Source of the DNA: Bisgaard Taxon 45
Lineage (GTDB): Bacteria > Pseudomonadota > Gammaproteobacteria > Enterobacterales > Pasteurellaceae
Length of the DNA stretch: 64,000 nt
NCBI GenBank assembly: GCA_030783905.1
Contig: JAQAHH010000006.1
Location: 372,001-436,000 of the forward strand
Reading direction: 5' to 3'
A program made the position numbers and the translations under genes. This document shows, piece after piece, positions 50,515 through 59,229 of the stretch. Under the pieces are notes generated by a model. That model searched no databases. It was not told the DNA's origin and saw nothing but the letters and a program-made list of their open reading frames with translations. Each line of letters begins with the position of its first letter. Positions within the stretch are counted from its first letter, which is position 1.

Positions 50515-50548
50515 AAAAAGATCACCTGTCAACAGGTGATCTTTTTTT
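50515..50548. terminator. Bidirectional terminator between the lipoprotein gene and hda
   Basis: AAAAAGATCACCTGT (50515-50529) pairs perfectly with ACAGGTGATCTTTTT (50532-50546), with A and T flanks, so it can serve both strands. It overlaps the last codon of hda. Confidence 0.92.
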
Positions 50549-51248
50549 ATAGTGTTAAAATCTCTTTTACAAACGGAATCGTCAATTTACGTTGGGCTTG
50601 TAGGGATGCTTTATCCAATTTACTTAATGCCTCAAATAAGGTTTTCATATCGCGCTCTAAGCGTTTTAACAGAAAATTGGCAACTTCATCAGGAAGTTCA
50701 ATACCACGTTGATACGCATTGTTCTGCAAAACATGAATTTTTTGCTGATCATTCAAGGGAACCAGTTGATAGCTTTCTCCCCAACGCAAACGTGAGGCTA
50801 AGTCAGGTAAGCTGACCGGTAATGCTGTTGGCGATTGATTTGCGCTAATCACTAGAAGTGTATTTTCAACAGATTTAATACGGTTAAACAAATCAAAAAT
50901 CGCTAATTCCCATTCCGTATTACCGATAATCGCCTGTAAATTATCTAAACACACTAATTGTTGTTGTTCCAAATTCTCGAGTACAGCAGGTGAAAAGTAT
51001 TGTGATTTTTCTAAGGGAACATAGATAGCGGGGCGTTGTAGAAGGAAAAAATGATTGGTAATGGCTTTTAACAAGTGACTTTTACCACTGCTTTGCTCGC
51101 CCCAAATATAAAAAAATTGTTGTGCCAAGCAAGTAAAATTTTTGCGTAGCGAATTGAGCAACAATAAATTATTGTCGGGATAGAAATTATCCAGCGTTTC
51201 ATCATCGAGTTGATGAATAGGTAAAGGTAATTGGAAATTTTCTAACAA
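50547..51248 (-). CDS. hda: DnaA inactivator Hda (RIDA regulator)
   Basis: A 233-residue AAA+ protein related to DnaA. The sliding-clamp motif QLPLPI is at residues 6-11, Walker A in WGEQSSGKSHLL (about residue 50), Walker B in LVCLDNLQAI and the arginine-finger region in DLASRLRWGE. With the clamp it triggers ATP hydrolysis by DnaA after initiation. No ATG fits. A TTG at 51248 puts the clamp motif at the N-terminus, as in the family. Another TTG at 51311 has GGAGG upstream but lies inside a terminator hairpin. The start is therefore uncertain. Confidence 0.88.
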   Translation of the reverse strand: MLENFQLPLPIHQLDDETLDNFYPDNNLLLLNSLRKNFTCLAQQFFYIWGEQSSGKSHLLKAITNHFFLLQRPAIYVPLEKSQYFSPAVLENLEQQQLVCLDNLQAIIGNTEWELAIFDLFNRIKSVENTLLVISANQSPTALPVSLPDLASRLRWGESYQLVPLNDQQKIHVLQNNAYQRGIELPDEVANFLLKRLERDMKTLFEALSKLDKASLQAQRKLTIPFVKEILTL

Positions 51249-51291
51249 AAAGCAACCTACAGAATCGAAAAAAGAGGAATAAGGATAAACG

Positions 51292-51321
51292 AAAAACGAA
51301 GGGTTAAGCAAGACTTAACCC
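51292..51321 (-). terminator. Terminator of uraA
   Basis: On the minus strand GGGTTAAG (51321-51314) pairs with CTTAACCC (51308-51301), followed by TTCGTTTTT. It lies 12 bases after the uraA stop and before the hda start. Confidence 0.75.
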
Positions 51322-51332
51322 TCCATTTTCTC

Positions 51333-52586
51333 TTAACTATTTTCTTCTATTGGCAGGTTCTTAGCTTTGGGTAAGATGAGGTTGAGTAAAATCGCGACAA
51401 CCGCGCATAAACTAATTCCTTTTAAGGACACTTCCCCCACGTTCACAAACATCCCACCGATACCAAAAGTCATCACCACAGAAATAATGCACAGATTACG
51501 CGCTTCTGTCACATCTACTTTACCGCGGATCAGCGTACTCATACCCACGACAGCGATAGAGCCAAATACTAACATCATGATACCGCCCATGACAATGGTT
51601 GGAATAGTTGATAAAAAGGCGCCCACTTTACCACAGAAAGAAATTGCAATTGCCCATACGGCTGCCCAGGTCATGATTTTCGGGTTAAAGTTACGCGTAA
51701 GCATCACAGCACCAGTGACTTCCGCATAAGTAGTATTAGGCGGACCACCTAAGAATGAGGCCGCACTGGTCGCAATACCATCCCCTAATAAGGTACGATG
51801 TAAACCGGGTTTTTGTAAGAAATCTTTTCCAGTTACTGAGCTGATGGCCATGATCCCACCCACATGCTCAACAGCTGGGGCGATAGCAATCGGTAATAAA
51901 TAAAGGATGGCTTCCAATTTAAATTCAGGCGGGGTGATTTCAGGTACACTAAACCAAGGCGCATCAAGTACAGGTTGGAAATTAATTAAACCTAAGAATA
52001 AACAGAGCAGATAACCCACCGCAATACCAAACATGATAGGAATTAACTTCATCATGCCTTTGGCAAATACAGCAACACTTAAGGTTGTCAGTAAGGTAAC
52101 CATCGACACTAGCACCGCATCGTTATAGTGATAAATACTGTTTTTGCCTAACGCCATATCCACTGCCACGGGGGCGAGTCCCATCCCGATGATAATAATC
52201 ACCGGACCTACAACGACTGGTGGAAAGACTTTTTGTAATGCTCCCGCCCCTTTAATTTTAACTAAGGTACTGAGGGCAAAATAGACCAGGCCAGTAAAGA
52301 CGAGCCCGCCCATTGTCGTCGCGATCCCCCAAGTGGCAACACCATATTGAATTGGGGCAATAAATGCAAAAGAAGAGGCGAGGAAAATGGGGACTTGGCG
52401 ACCGGTGCAAAGCTGGAACAATAAGGTACCAATACCTGCAGTTAATAACGCGGTATTGGCATTTAAGCCTGTAATAAGTGGAACCAGTACTAAGGCACCG
52501 AAGGCAACGAAAAGCATTTGTAAGCCTACAAACGCCTGTTTAGCTGAGTTTTGTTCCATCGGAACAGTTTGATTTTGATTTGTCAT
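51333..52586 (-). CDS. uraA: Uracil permease UraA
   Basis: A 417-residue NCS2-family uracil:proton symporter with about 14 membrane segments. The substrate-binding Glu regions are IAIAPAVEHVGGIMAISSVT and PPNTTYAEVTGAVMLTRN. A TTG lies four codons upstream; the ATG at 52586 is chosen. It follows upp on the minus strand, so uptake and conversion of uracil are linked, but a terminator hairpin lies between them. Confidence 0.95.
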   Translation of the reverse strand: MTNQNQTVPMEQNSAKQAFVGLQMLFVAFGALVLVPLITGLNANTALLTAGIGTLLFQLCTGRQVPIFLASSFAFIAPIQYGVATWGIATTMGGLVFTGLVYFALSTLVKIKGAGALQKVFPPVVVGPVIIIIGMGLAPVAVDMALGKNSIYHYNDAVLVSMVTLLTTLSVAVFAKGMMKLIPIMFGIAVGYLLCLFLGLINFQPVLDAPWFSVPEITPPEFKLEAILYLLPIAIAPAVEHVGGIMAISSVTGKDFLQKPGLHRTLLGDGIATSAASFLGGPPNTTYAEVTGAVMLTRNFNPKIMTWAAVWAIAISFCGKVGAFLSTIPTIVMGGIMMLVFGSIAVVGMSTLIRGKVDVTEARNLCIISVVMTFGIGGMFVNVGEVSLKGISLCAVVAILLNLILPKAKNLPIEENS

Positions 52587-52671
52587 GTTAAGTTTCAACT
52601 CTCTGTCTGAATTAACTTTTCATTTTATAGTGTTTAGGTGATTAAGCTTATAAGCGCTATAAATTGAACGG

Positions 52672-52696
52672 AAAAAAGCGGCATAACATGCCGCTT
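52672..52696 (-). terminator. Terminator or attenuator between upp and uraA
   Basis: On the minus strand AAGCGGCAT (52696-52688) pairs with ATGCCGCTT (52684-52676), followed by a T-run. It lies ten bases after the upp stop, so uraA may depend on read-through or on its own promoter. Confidence 0.85.
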
Positions 52697-52705
52697 GTGC
52701 TGGGA

Positions 52706-53332
52706 TTATTTGGTGCCAAAAATCTTATCACCGGCATCACCAAGACCTGGAATAATGTAGCCATGTTCATTTAAATGGCTATCGATTGATGCCGTATACA
52801 GCTCGACGTCAGGATGTGCGGCCTCTAATGCTTTAATGCCTTCAGGTGCGGCGACTAGCACCAACACTTTAATGTGTTTACAGCCTTTGGCTTTTAAAAG
52901 ATCGATTGTCGCAATCATAGATCCCCCAGTGGCAAGCATTGGGTCAACCACAATGGCTAGACGTTCTTCTAAATCACTGGCCAATTTTTGGAAATAAGGA
53001 ACGGGTTCAAGGGTTTCTTCATCACGATACATGCCCACCACGCTAATACGGGCACTTGGCACATGTTCTAATACACCGTCCATCATGCCTAATCCTGCGC
53101 GTAAAATAGGGACGACTGTGACTTTCTTGCCTTTGATTTGATCAATTTCAACTGGACCGCACCACCCATCAATAATAACTTTTTCTGTTTCTAAATCGGC
53201 GGTAGCTTCATATGTTAATAAACTGCCTACTTCTGTTGCTAATTCGCGGAATTTTTTCGTATTAATATTAGCTGAACGCATTAGACCTAATTTATGTTTG
53301 ACCAGCGGATGCTGTACTTGGACTAATTTCAT
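52706..53332 (-). CDS. upp: Uracil phosphoribosyltransferase
   Basis: A 208-residue enzyme, the same length as E. coli Upp, with the PRPP-binding loop [15 protein letters not shown] and the uracil-binding end [18 protein letters not shown]. It salvages uracil to UMP with PRPP. AAGGAG precedes the ATG. It is the first gene of upp-uraA and lies 146 bases downstream of purN. Confidence 0.98.
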   Translation of the reverse strand: MKLVQVQHPLVKHKLGLMRSANINTKKFRELATEVGSLLTYEATADLETEKVIIDGWCGPVEIDQIKGKKVTVVPILRAGLGMMDGVLEHVPSARISVVGMYRDEETLEPVPYFQKLASDLEERLAIVVDPMLATGGSMIATIDLLKAKGCKHIKVLVLVAAPEGIKALEAAHPDVELYTASIDSHLNEHGYIIPGLGDAGDKIFGTK

Positions 53333-53436
53333 GGTAGGCTCCTTTTGGGTGGATGAAAAATAAAATCGTTAAATTCTAAAACATAATCTGTGAAATTAAT
53401 AGTTAGGCGGTTGTTTAATTTTATATTTTTTGAGCA

Positions 53437-53462
53437 TAAAAAACGGTCTGAAAACAGACCGC
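53437..53462 (-). terminator. Terminator of purMN, containing a USS
   Basis: On the minus strand CGGTCTG (53461-53455) pairs with CAGACCG (53450-53444), followed by six T. A USS (53458-53466) overlaps the left arm. Confidence 0.88.
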
Positions 53463-53478
53463 ACTTTTTTTAAACGAT

Positions 53479-54120
53479 TTATTCTTCCATTGCATAACCT
53501 TGTGGTGGTAATTGTTGACCATCTAGAAAGGCATGGTTACCGATTAACATTAGACGATCTTCTATAAACCACTTGACCACTAAAGGATAAATGCGTAATT
53601 CTTGTGCTTTGACACGTTCTTCAATCTCTTCAATACCATCTTCAGCAAAAATCGGTACCTTAGCTTGTAAAATCACGGCGCCCCCATCCACTTCTTCATT
53701 GACAAAATGAACAGAGGTACCATGTTCCTTCTCACCCGCAGCTAAAGCTTGCTGATAAGTATTGAGACCTGGATATTTGGGGAGCAGTGAGGGGTGAATA
53801 TTCAGAATCTTGCCCGCAAAACGTTGGGTGAAGGCTGGGCTTAAAATTTTCATATAGCCTGCTAAGACGATCAGATCAGCCTTGAGAGATTGAATGTAAT
53901 CCCCAACTTGCTCGTCCATGATTTGGTTATTGGTAAAATCTTTGCGCAGAAAAACACGATGCGCAATACCCGCACTTTTCGCACGGGCTAACGCGTAGGC
54001 ATCGGCTTTATTACTGATTACCGCCACAATTTTACCTGCAATATGTCCGTTATTACAGGCATCAATCAATGCCTGTAAATTACTCCCTTGTCCGGATACT
54101 AAAACAACAATTTTTTTCAT
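53479..54120 (-). CDS. purN: Phosphoribosylglycinamide formyltransferase
   Basis: A 213-residue enzyme. [16 protein letters not shown] binds the substrate phosphate. The catalytic Asn and His lie in [15 protein letters not shown] and the catalytic Asp in [10 protein letters not shown]. It formylates GAR in purine synthesis using 10-formyl-THF. Its ATG overlaps the purM stop by four bases, so the two are coupled. Confidence 0.98.
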   Translation of the reverse strand: MKKIVVLVSGQGSNLQALIDACNNGHIAGKIVAVISNKADAYALARAKSAGIAHRVFLRKDFTNNQIMDEQVGDYIQSLKADLIVLAGYMKILSPAFTQRFAGKILNIHPSLLPKYPGLNTYQQALAAGEKEHGTSVHFVNEEVDGGAVILQAKVPIFAEDGIEEIEERVKAQELRIYPLVVKWFIEDRLMLIGNHAFLDGQQLPPQGYAMEE

Positions 54121-55157
54121 TCGCGAATAATCACTTGTTGTTCACCGTCAGTGGCGTGTTCGATTTGACCAATTACCCACGCGGTTTCCCCTGTTTGCTT
54201 TAATAAGCCAAGTGCGGTATCCACATCTTCTTGTGGTAAGGCGATGATCATCCCCACGCCACAGTTGAAAGTACGGTACATTTCATGGGTGTCAATGTTG
54301 CCTTTCTCTTGTAACCATTTGAACACGGGTTGCCATGCCCAACTTGCTTCGTTAATGACGGCTTTTACATTTTTTGGTAGCACGCGTGGAATATTTTCCC
54401 AGAAACCGCCACCAGTTAAATGGCAAATAGCATGGACATCAGCATGTTTAATCAGTTGAAGAATGGATTTCACATAGATCTTAGTTGGCGCGAGGATATG
54501 ATCAGCAAGTGGTTTGCCTGCGAGCTGTTCTTCAGCCGGATTGACCCCCGCGACATCAATCACTTTACGGATTAGGGAATAACCATTGGAATGTGGACCG
54601 CTTGATCCTAAGGCGATTAATACATCACCCACGCGGACTTTACTGCCATCGATGATTTCTGATTTTTCTACTACACCAACGCAAAATCCTGCTAAGTCAT
54701 AATCGCCAGCATGGTACATGCCCGGCATTTCAGCGGTTTCACCGCCCACGAGCGCACAACCTGATTGTTCACAACCGTTAGCAATGCCTTTAATCACACT
54801 CGCAGCGACATCGACATCTAATTTGCCAGTGGCATAATAATCTAAGAAGAATAAAGGCTCTGCCCCTTGTACCACAAGATCATTGACACACATGGCGACT
54901 AAATCTACCCCAATACTATCATGACGATTTAAATCTATCGCTAAGCGGAGTTTTGTGCCAACCCCGTCTGTGCCCGAGACTAAAATCGGTTCTTTGTATT
55001 TTGTCGGAATGGCACATAATGCACCAAATCCGCCCAAACCGCCAATCACTTCTGGACGGGTTGTACGTTTGACATCGGCTTTGATTTTTTCGACTAATGC
55101 GTTGCCTGCATTGATATCAACACCCGCATCTTTGTAACTTAATGATTGTTTGCTCAC
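54117..55157 (-). CDS. purM: Phosphoribosylformylglycinamidine cyclo-ligase (AIR synthetase)
   Basis: A 346-residue enzyme with [19 protein letters not shown] at the start, then [13 protein letters not shown] and [13 protein letters not shown]. It closes the imidazole ring to form AIR using ATP. The start is GTG with AGGA upstream. A near-perfect PurR operator lies about 60 bases upstream. Confidence 0.98.
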   Translation of the reverse strand: MSKQSLSYKDAGVDINAGNALVEKIKADVKRTTRPEVIGGLGGFGALCAIPTKYKEPILVSGTDGVGTKLRLAIDLNRHDSIGVDLVAMCVNDLVVQGAEPLFFLDYYATGKLDVDVAASVIKGIANGCEQSGCALVGGETAEMPGMYHAGDYDLAGFCVGVVEKSEIIDGSKVRVGDVLIALGSSGPHSNGYSLIRKVIDVAGVNPAEEQLAGKPLADHILAPTKIYVKSILQLIKHADVHAICHLTGGGFWENIPRVLPKNVKAVINEASWAWQPVFKWLQEKGNIDTHEMYRTFNCGVGMIIALPQEDVDTALGLLKQTGETAWVIGQIEHATDGEQQVIIRE

Positions 55158-55206
55158 AGTTGTTTCCTATAAGTTAGATAGACAAGAAATTCAAATCTGG
55201 GGAATT

Positions 55207-55233
55207 GTACCATGCTTAAGCAAACGTTTGCGA
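55207..55233 (-). promoter_or_regulatory. PurR operator and -10 region of purMN
   Basis: AAGCAAACGTTTGCGA (55218-55233) matches the PurR consensus ACGCAAACGTTTGCGT at 14 of 16 bases, with the full core palindrome. On the minus strand a TACAAT box (55212-55207) follows directly, so bound PurR would block the promoter. No matching -35 box was seen. Confidence 0.8.
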
Positions 55234-55400
55234 TAGTTGTTTAAGAATTTTTATGGGCAAGACATTGCTATCACTTTTAACATAAAAGCCGATAAAAGAC
55301 TTTTGCTCCCTTGTTTCTGTGGTTAGAATACTGTCTTGCTTGAAAAATAGATGGTATTTATCTCGCCAATCATAGCGAGGACAGCTTAAAGGAGTCAGGA

Positions 55401-55877
55401 ATGAAGAAATGGGGATGGATAATGATCAGCATGTTTGGGTTGCCTGCCTGCCATGCTCCTGTACCTGTCGAAAAACCACAGCCACCAGAAATCTTATTGA
55501 CTTTACCTACACTTATTGAGTCTGGTTTTGTTCGACTAGAGCAAAATCCTCATCAATTTATTGATGCCCAGCGTGTGAAAATCGATCCACTCAATCCCAA
55601 TCAAGTTTATTTTGATGTGGTGCAAAATTTTGAAAAAGCAATTTATGCCTACCCTGAACAACCAGAACGTTACGCGAAATCATCACGTCAAGTGTATTTC
55701 GTCAATTGTGAAAGTCATGGTTTAGCCCTAGTCAGTACAACCTATCATGCTGAATTTTGGGGAAAAGGTGAGGCATCAGCGACCCAAAAACAACACCTTT
55801 CTCTTGCCACGCGTTATATGCATTCGCCACACAGAATTTTAGGACAAATCATTTGTAAAGGAATCTATCGTCATTAA
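55401..55877 (+). CDS. Surface-adhesin protein E-like lipoprotein
   Basis: A 158-residue lipoprotein with signal and lipobox LPAC (Cys17). From memory it aligns with Haemophilus influenzae protein E through SGFVRL, YFDVVQNFEKAIYAYPE, ERYAKSSRQVYFVNC, EFWGKG and QIICK, including the paired Cys. Haemophilus protein E binds vitronectin, laminin and epithelial cells. The similarity is strong by eye; a role in adhesion here is inference. AAAGGAG precedes the ATG. It is divergent from purM and probably a single gene, followed by a weak hairpin at 55902-55933. Confidence 0.8.
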   Translation: MKKWGWIMISMFGLPACHAPVPVEKPQPPEILLTLPTLIESGFVRLEQNPHQFIDAQRVKIDPLNPNQVYFDVVQNFEKAIYAYPEQPERYAKSSRQVYFVNCESHGLALVSTTYHAEFWGKGEASATQKQHLSLATRYMHSPHRILGQIICKGIYRH

Positions 55878-56357
55878 CCCTCCATTGAGTGAGCGTGAAT
55901 AAAAGAATATCACCTTAATGGGCGGTATTCTTTATTGCGTTTGGTTATATCATCCCTCCCCTCAGCTTTCGCTTTCTTAATGTAGCATAGTCACTAAATA
56001 ACTCGAAATAGGTATGTTTTTCTTTTTTCGTTAACATCATGCCTTAAGTGCCTTTTTTCATTGTGTTCGGGGCCTTTTTCTACTTATTTAGAGGTATTTT
56101 GTATGCTACAAATTTTCCTTTCGTACGGGTTTCTTCATTAAATTTTGATCAAAAGCAAAAAAGTGCGAAATACCTCAGCAAAAGGTATGGTTATTTGCTA
56201 TTTTTCGCAATGAAGGTACTCTCTTTTTATCTGCTAGTTAGTTGTTTTTAATGATAAAAATTATCATTTAGGATAATGGGCGGGTCTGGTCATTTTTTTA
56301 TTCATTTTATATAGGCAAAGTGATTTAACGTTTAAATCTATGAATGGGGTGATTATC
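55878..56357. other. Long intergenic region between the protein E-like gene and nrfA
   Basis: About 480 bases without a supported gene. It holds a weak terminator-like hairpin (AAAGAATA...TATTCTTT, about 55903-55933), an inverted repeat ATACCT-N7-AGGTAT (56170-56188), a one-base-short USS near 56160, a Fur-like box (56252-56266) and a GATTTAA-CGT-TTAAATC dyad (56322-56338) beside the first ATG of the nrfA frame. A 67-codon frame at 56048-56251 was not accepted. Confidence 0.6.
56252..56266. promoter_or_regulatory. Candidate Fur box upstream of nrfA
   Basis: TGATAAAAATTATCA matches the 7-1-7 Fur pattern TGATAAT-N-ATTATCA at 13 of 14 positions and is flanked by A/T-rich sequence. It lies about 90 bases before the proposed nrfA start. 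Pattern evidence only. Confidence 0.5.
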
Positions 56358-57818
56358 GTGAACACATTGAAAAGACATTTATTCGCTGTGACGACAATGG
56401 TCTGGGGACTCTCAGTCACATTGCCAGTTCTAGCAGAATATAAACCGATTGAACAACCGGTTGAACCAGCAAATCCAAATTTAAAAATTGAATCTCGCAA
56501 CGATCTGTTTAAAGACCAATATCCAAAACAATATCAAACTTGGGCAGATACGGCAAAATCAACGGATTTGGATTCAGTGAACTATGAAGATCCACGTGTG
56601 GTTGTATTATGGGCGGGCTATGCTTTTGCGAAAGATTATAAAAAACCGCGTGGGCATTTTTATGCAGTAACGGATGTCAGAGAGATTTTGCGTACTGCCG
56701 CGCCTATGACACCAGAATCAGGTCCTATGCCAATGGCATGTTGGTCTTGTAAAAGCCCTGATGTGCCTCGTTTAATTGCAGAACGCGGTGAGGCTGGCTA
56801 CTTTGGTGCAACCTGGGCAAGTGGCGGTTCAGAAGTCGTGAATCCGATCGGTTGCGCAGATTGTCATGACACCACCTCAAAAGAGTTTGCCGAAGGGAAG
56901 CCCGCATTGCGTATTGCCCGTCCTTATGTCTTGCGTGCATTGGAAAAAATTGACCATAAATTCGACACCTCAGACAGAACAGATCAACGCGCAGCACTTT
57001 GTGCCAATTGCCATGTGGAATACTATTTCGCAGGCGATTTGAAACAGGTGACCTTCCCGTGGGATAACGGCGTGACAGTCGATGCCATGGAAAAATATTA
57101 TGATGATATTGGTTTTGTGGACTGGACACATGCCGTTTCCAAAGCACCAATGTTAAAAGCCCAGCACCCTGATTATGAAACTTGGATGTTGGGTGTGCAC
57201 GGTAAAAATGGGGTGACTTGTATTGACTGTCATATGCCAAAAGTACAGGGTGCAGACGGCAAAGTCTATACTGATCATAAAATTGGTAATCCATTCAATG
57301 CCTTTGAGCATACTTGTGCAAACTGCCATGACCAAAGCAAAGAAAAATTACAAGCGATGGTGAAATCGCGTAAAACGGAAATTAAAGAGGTGATGTTACG
57401 CCTTGAAGATCAACTTGTAGTAGCGCATTTTGAAGCCAAAGCCGCTTGGGAAGCTGGTGCAAGCAAAGAAGAAATGAAAGAGGCATTACAAGATATCCGT
57501 CATGCCCAATGGCGTTGGGATTACGCGGCAGCAGGACATGGTGGGCATATTCATGCACCTGATGTCTTACTGAAAGTGATTGGCACAGGTTTAGATAAAG
57601 CCTCAGATGCTAGAACGAAATTGGTACGTGTGTTAGCAAAACATGGGATGACCGATCCAGTGACATTGCCAGATATTTCAACGGCGGAGAATGCTTGGAA
57701 AGCAACCGGCGTGGATATTGAGAAAGCGCGTAAGGAAAAAGCCGAATTCCTCAAAACTGTTGTTCCTCAATGGGATAAAGAAGCCCGTACAAAAGGCTTA
57801 CTGCCAGCGGAGAAATAA
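56358..57818 (+). CDS. nrfA: Ammonia-forming cytochrome c552 nitrite reductase
   Basis: A 486-residue periplasmic pentaheme enzyme. The signal peptide ends PVLA before EYKPIEQP. The active-site heme uses CWSCK (about residue 130), and four CxxCH sites follow: CADCH, CANCH, CIDCH, CANCH. It reduces nitrite to ammonium with six electrons during anaerobic growth. An ATG at 56340 is in frame, but GGGGTG suits the GTG at 56358, which also gives a normal signal peptide. The CxxCK site needs the NrfEFG lyase encoded downstream. First gene of nrfABCD. Confidence 0.97.
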   Translation: MNTLKRHLFAVTTMVWGLSVTLPVLAEYKPIEQPVEPANPNLKIESRNDLFKDQYPKQYQTWADTAKSTDLDSVNYEDPRVVVLWAGYAFAKDYKKPRGHFYAVTDVREILRTAAPMTPESGPMPMACWSCKSPDVPRLIAERGEAGYFGATWASGGSEVVNPIGCADCHDTTSKEFAEGKPALRIARPYVLRALEKIDHKFDTSDRTDQRAALCANCHVEYYFAGDLKQVTFPWDNGVTVDAMEKYYDDIGFVDWTHAVSKAPMLKAQHPDYETWMLGVHGKNGVTCIDCHMPKVQGADGKVYTDHKIGNPFNAFEHTCANCHDQSKEKLQAMVKSRKTEIKEVMLRLEDQLVVAHFEAKAAWEAGASKEEMKEALQDIRHAQWRWDYAAAGHGGHIHAPDVLLKVIGTGLDKASDARTKLVRVLAKHGMTDPVTLPDISTAENAWKATGVDIEKARKEKAEFLKTVVPQWDKEARTKGLLPAEK

Positions 57819-57839
57819 ACAAATACTTTGTCAAAATGG

Positions 57840-57872
57840 CCGCACTTTGAGCGACATTACGCATAAGTGCGG
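57840..57872. repeat. Inverted USS pair between nrfA and nrfB
   Basis: CCGCACTT (57840-57847, one base short of a USS) is the inverse of AAGTGCGG in a full USS (57865-57873). The eight-base stem has a 17-base loop and no T-run, so it may shape mRNA processing or stability and is unlikely to end transcription. Confidence 0.65.
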
Positions 57873-57904
57873 TGCGTTTACTACTAAATTTTGAGGTAAT
57901 CAAC

Positions 57905-58552
57905 ATGCGCTTACATTCCCTAATTAAACAAGGAATAGCTATCACAATTGGTGTAATGGCCGTTAGCGTCACTTCTTTTGCTCAGGCTGATAATCTAAAA
58001 ACCAATGCAGTCAGTCAATTAAGTTATGAGCCACAATTAGAGCATCAACGTGATCCTAACCAATATTGTGCGAAATGCCATAAACTAGAGAGCAATGATA
58101 GCCAATCGGGAGGGGTATTCCATTTTGGAAAATTCCATGGCTCCCACTTATCTGAAAAAAATCCGAACACCGGTAAACCGATCACCTGTGTTAATTGTCA
58201 TGGCAACATTTCCGACGATCACCGTCGTGGTGTGAAAGATGTGATGCGTTTTCATGGCAATATTTTTAGTGATGAAAAACCGATGTTTAGCGTAGAAGAG
58301 CAGAATCAGGTTTGCTTTGCGTGTCACCAACCGAAAAAATTACGCGAAACACTCTGGGCACATGATGTACATGCGATGAAATTACCTTGTGCAAGTTGTC
58401 ATACGTTACACCCCGCACAAGATAAAATGTCAGGCATCGCGAAAAAAGACCAAGTGAAACTTTGCGTGGATTGTCATGCTGAACAGCAAAAACGCCAAGC
58501 TAATTTACAATCACCGCATATTTATGCCCCGCAACAAAAGGATAAAAAATGA
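57905..58552 (+). CDS. nrfB: Pentaheme cytochrome c NrfB
   Basis: A 215-residue periplasmic protein with signal peptide ending FAQA (about residue 28) and five CxxCH sites: CAKCH, CVNCH, CFACH, CASCH and CVDCH. It carries electrons from NrfCD to NrfA. GAGGT lies seven bases before the ATG; the upstream extension of the frame is not used. The 86-base gap after nrfA holds an inverted USS pair without a T-run. It overlaps nrfC by four bases. Confidence 0.95.
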   Translation: MRLHSLIKQGIAITIGVMAVSVTSFAQADNLKTNAVSQLSYEPQLEHQRDPNQYCAKCHKLESNDSQSGGVFHFGKFHGSHLSEKNPNTGKPITCVNCHGNISDDHRRGVKDVMRFHGNIFSDEKPMFSVEEQNQVCFACHQPKKLRETLWAHDVHAMKLPCASCHTLHPAQDKMSGIAKKDQVKLCVDCHAEQQKRQANLQSPHIYAPQQKDKK

Positions 58553-59229
58553 CAGCTTGCTCACGCCGAAACTTTGTTTCCGGCATGGGAGCATTAATCC
58601 TCATGACGGGAACAACAATCAAATCAGTGGGACAAACCGCTAGCGAAACCAAAAAAACGATTCGTTATGCGATGTTACACGATGAAACCGCTTGTATTGG
58701 CTGTACAGCCTGTATGGAGGCGTGTCGTGAAACAAACCAAGTCCCTGAAGGGGTATCGCGTTTGGAGATTATCCGTAGTGAGCCTTACGGTGAGTTTCCC
58801 AATGCAGAATATGAGTTTTTCCGCCATTCTTGTCAGCACTGCCATAATGCACCTTGTGTGCATGTGTGTCCAACAGGGGCATCTTTTGTTGATAAAGAAA
58901 CGGGCATTGTGGATGTCAACAAGGATCTTTGTGTCGGTTGCCAATATTGTATTGCCGTCTGTCCATATCGTGTGCGATTTATTCACCCCGTGTATAAATC
59001 AGCGGATAAATGTAATTTCTGTCGTGATACCAACTTAGCCAAAGGCAAATTGCCGGCTTGTGTGGAGTCGTGCCCAACTAATGCCTTGACCTTTGGTGAT
59101 CTCAATGATCCAAACAGTGACATTTCGCAGAAGCTCAAGCAGCAGCAAGTGTATCGTACAAAAGTAGAGTTGGGGACTGATCCTCAGCTTTATCATGTGC
59201 CAGCCAAAAGAGGGGAGTTAAGACGATGA
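58549..59229 (+). CDS. nrfC: Iron-sulfur electron transfer protein NrfC
   Basis: A 226-residue Tat-exported ferredoxin-like protein. The Tat motif is SRRNFVSG near residue 5. Four [4Fe-4S] cluster blocks follow: CIGCTACMEAC, CQHCHNAPCVHVCP, CVGCQYCIAVCP, and CNFC with CVESCP. It takes electrons from NrfD on the periplasmic side. It overlaps nrfB and nrfD by four bases. Confidence 0.96.
   Translation: MTACSRRNFVSGMGALILMTGTTIKSVGQTASETKKTIRYAMLHDETACIGCTACMEACRETNQVPEGVSRLEIIRSEPYGEFPNAEYEFFRHSCQHCHNAPCVHVCPTGASFVDKETGIVDVNKDLCVGCQYCIAVCPYRVRFIHPVYKSADKCNFCRDTNLAKGKLPACVESCPTNALTFGDLNDPNSDISQKLKQQQVYRTKVELGTDPQLYHVPAKRGELRR

Noticed and set aside
56140-56160. TTTTGATCAAAA considered as an FNR site before nrfA
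   Set aside because: The two halves touch; FNR needs a four-base spacer between TTGAT and ATCAA.
56170-56188. ATACCT-N7-AGGTAT considered as a NarP 7-2-7 site
   Set aside because: The half-sites are spaced three bases apart and two positions deviate from the NarP heptamer.
56048-56251. 67-codon hydrophobic frame before nrfA
   Set aside because: GTG start without a ribosome site, ends at the Fur-like box, and codon use looks like random A/T-rich DNA.
56725-57294. 189-codon antisense frame within nrfA
   Set aside because: NrfA is fully supported by five heme sites; this frame has no start signal and a random-looking product.
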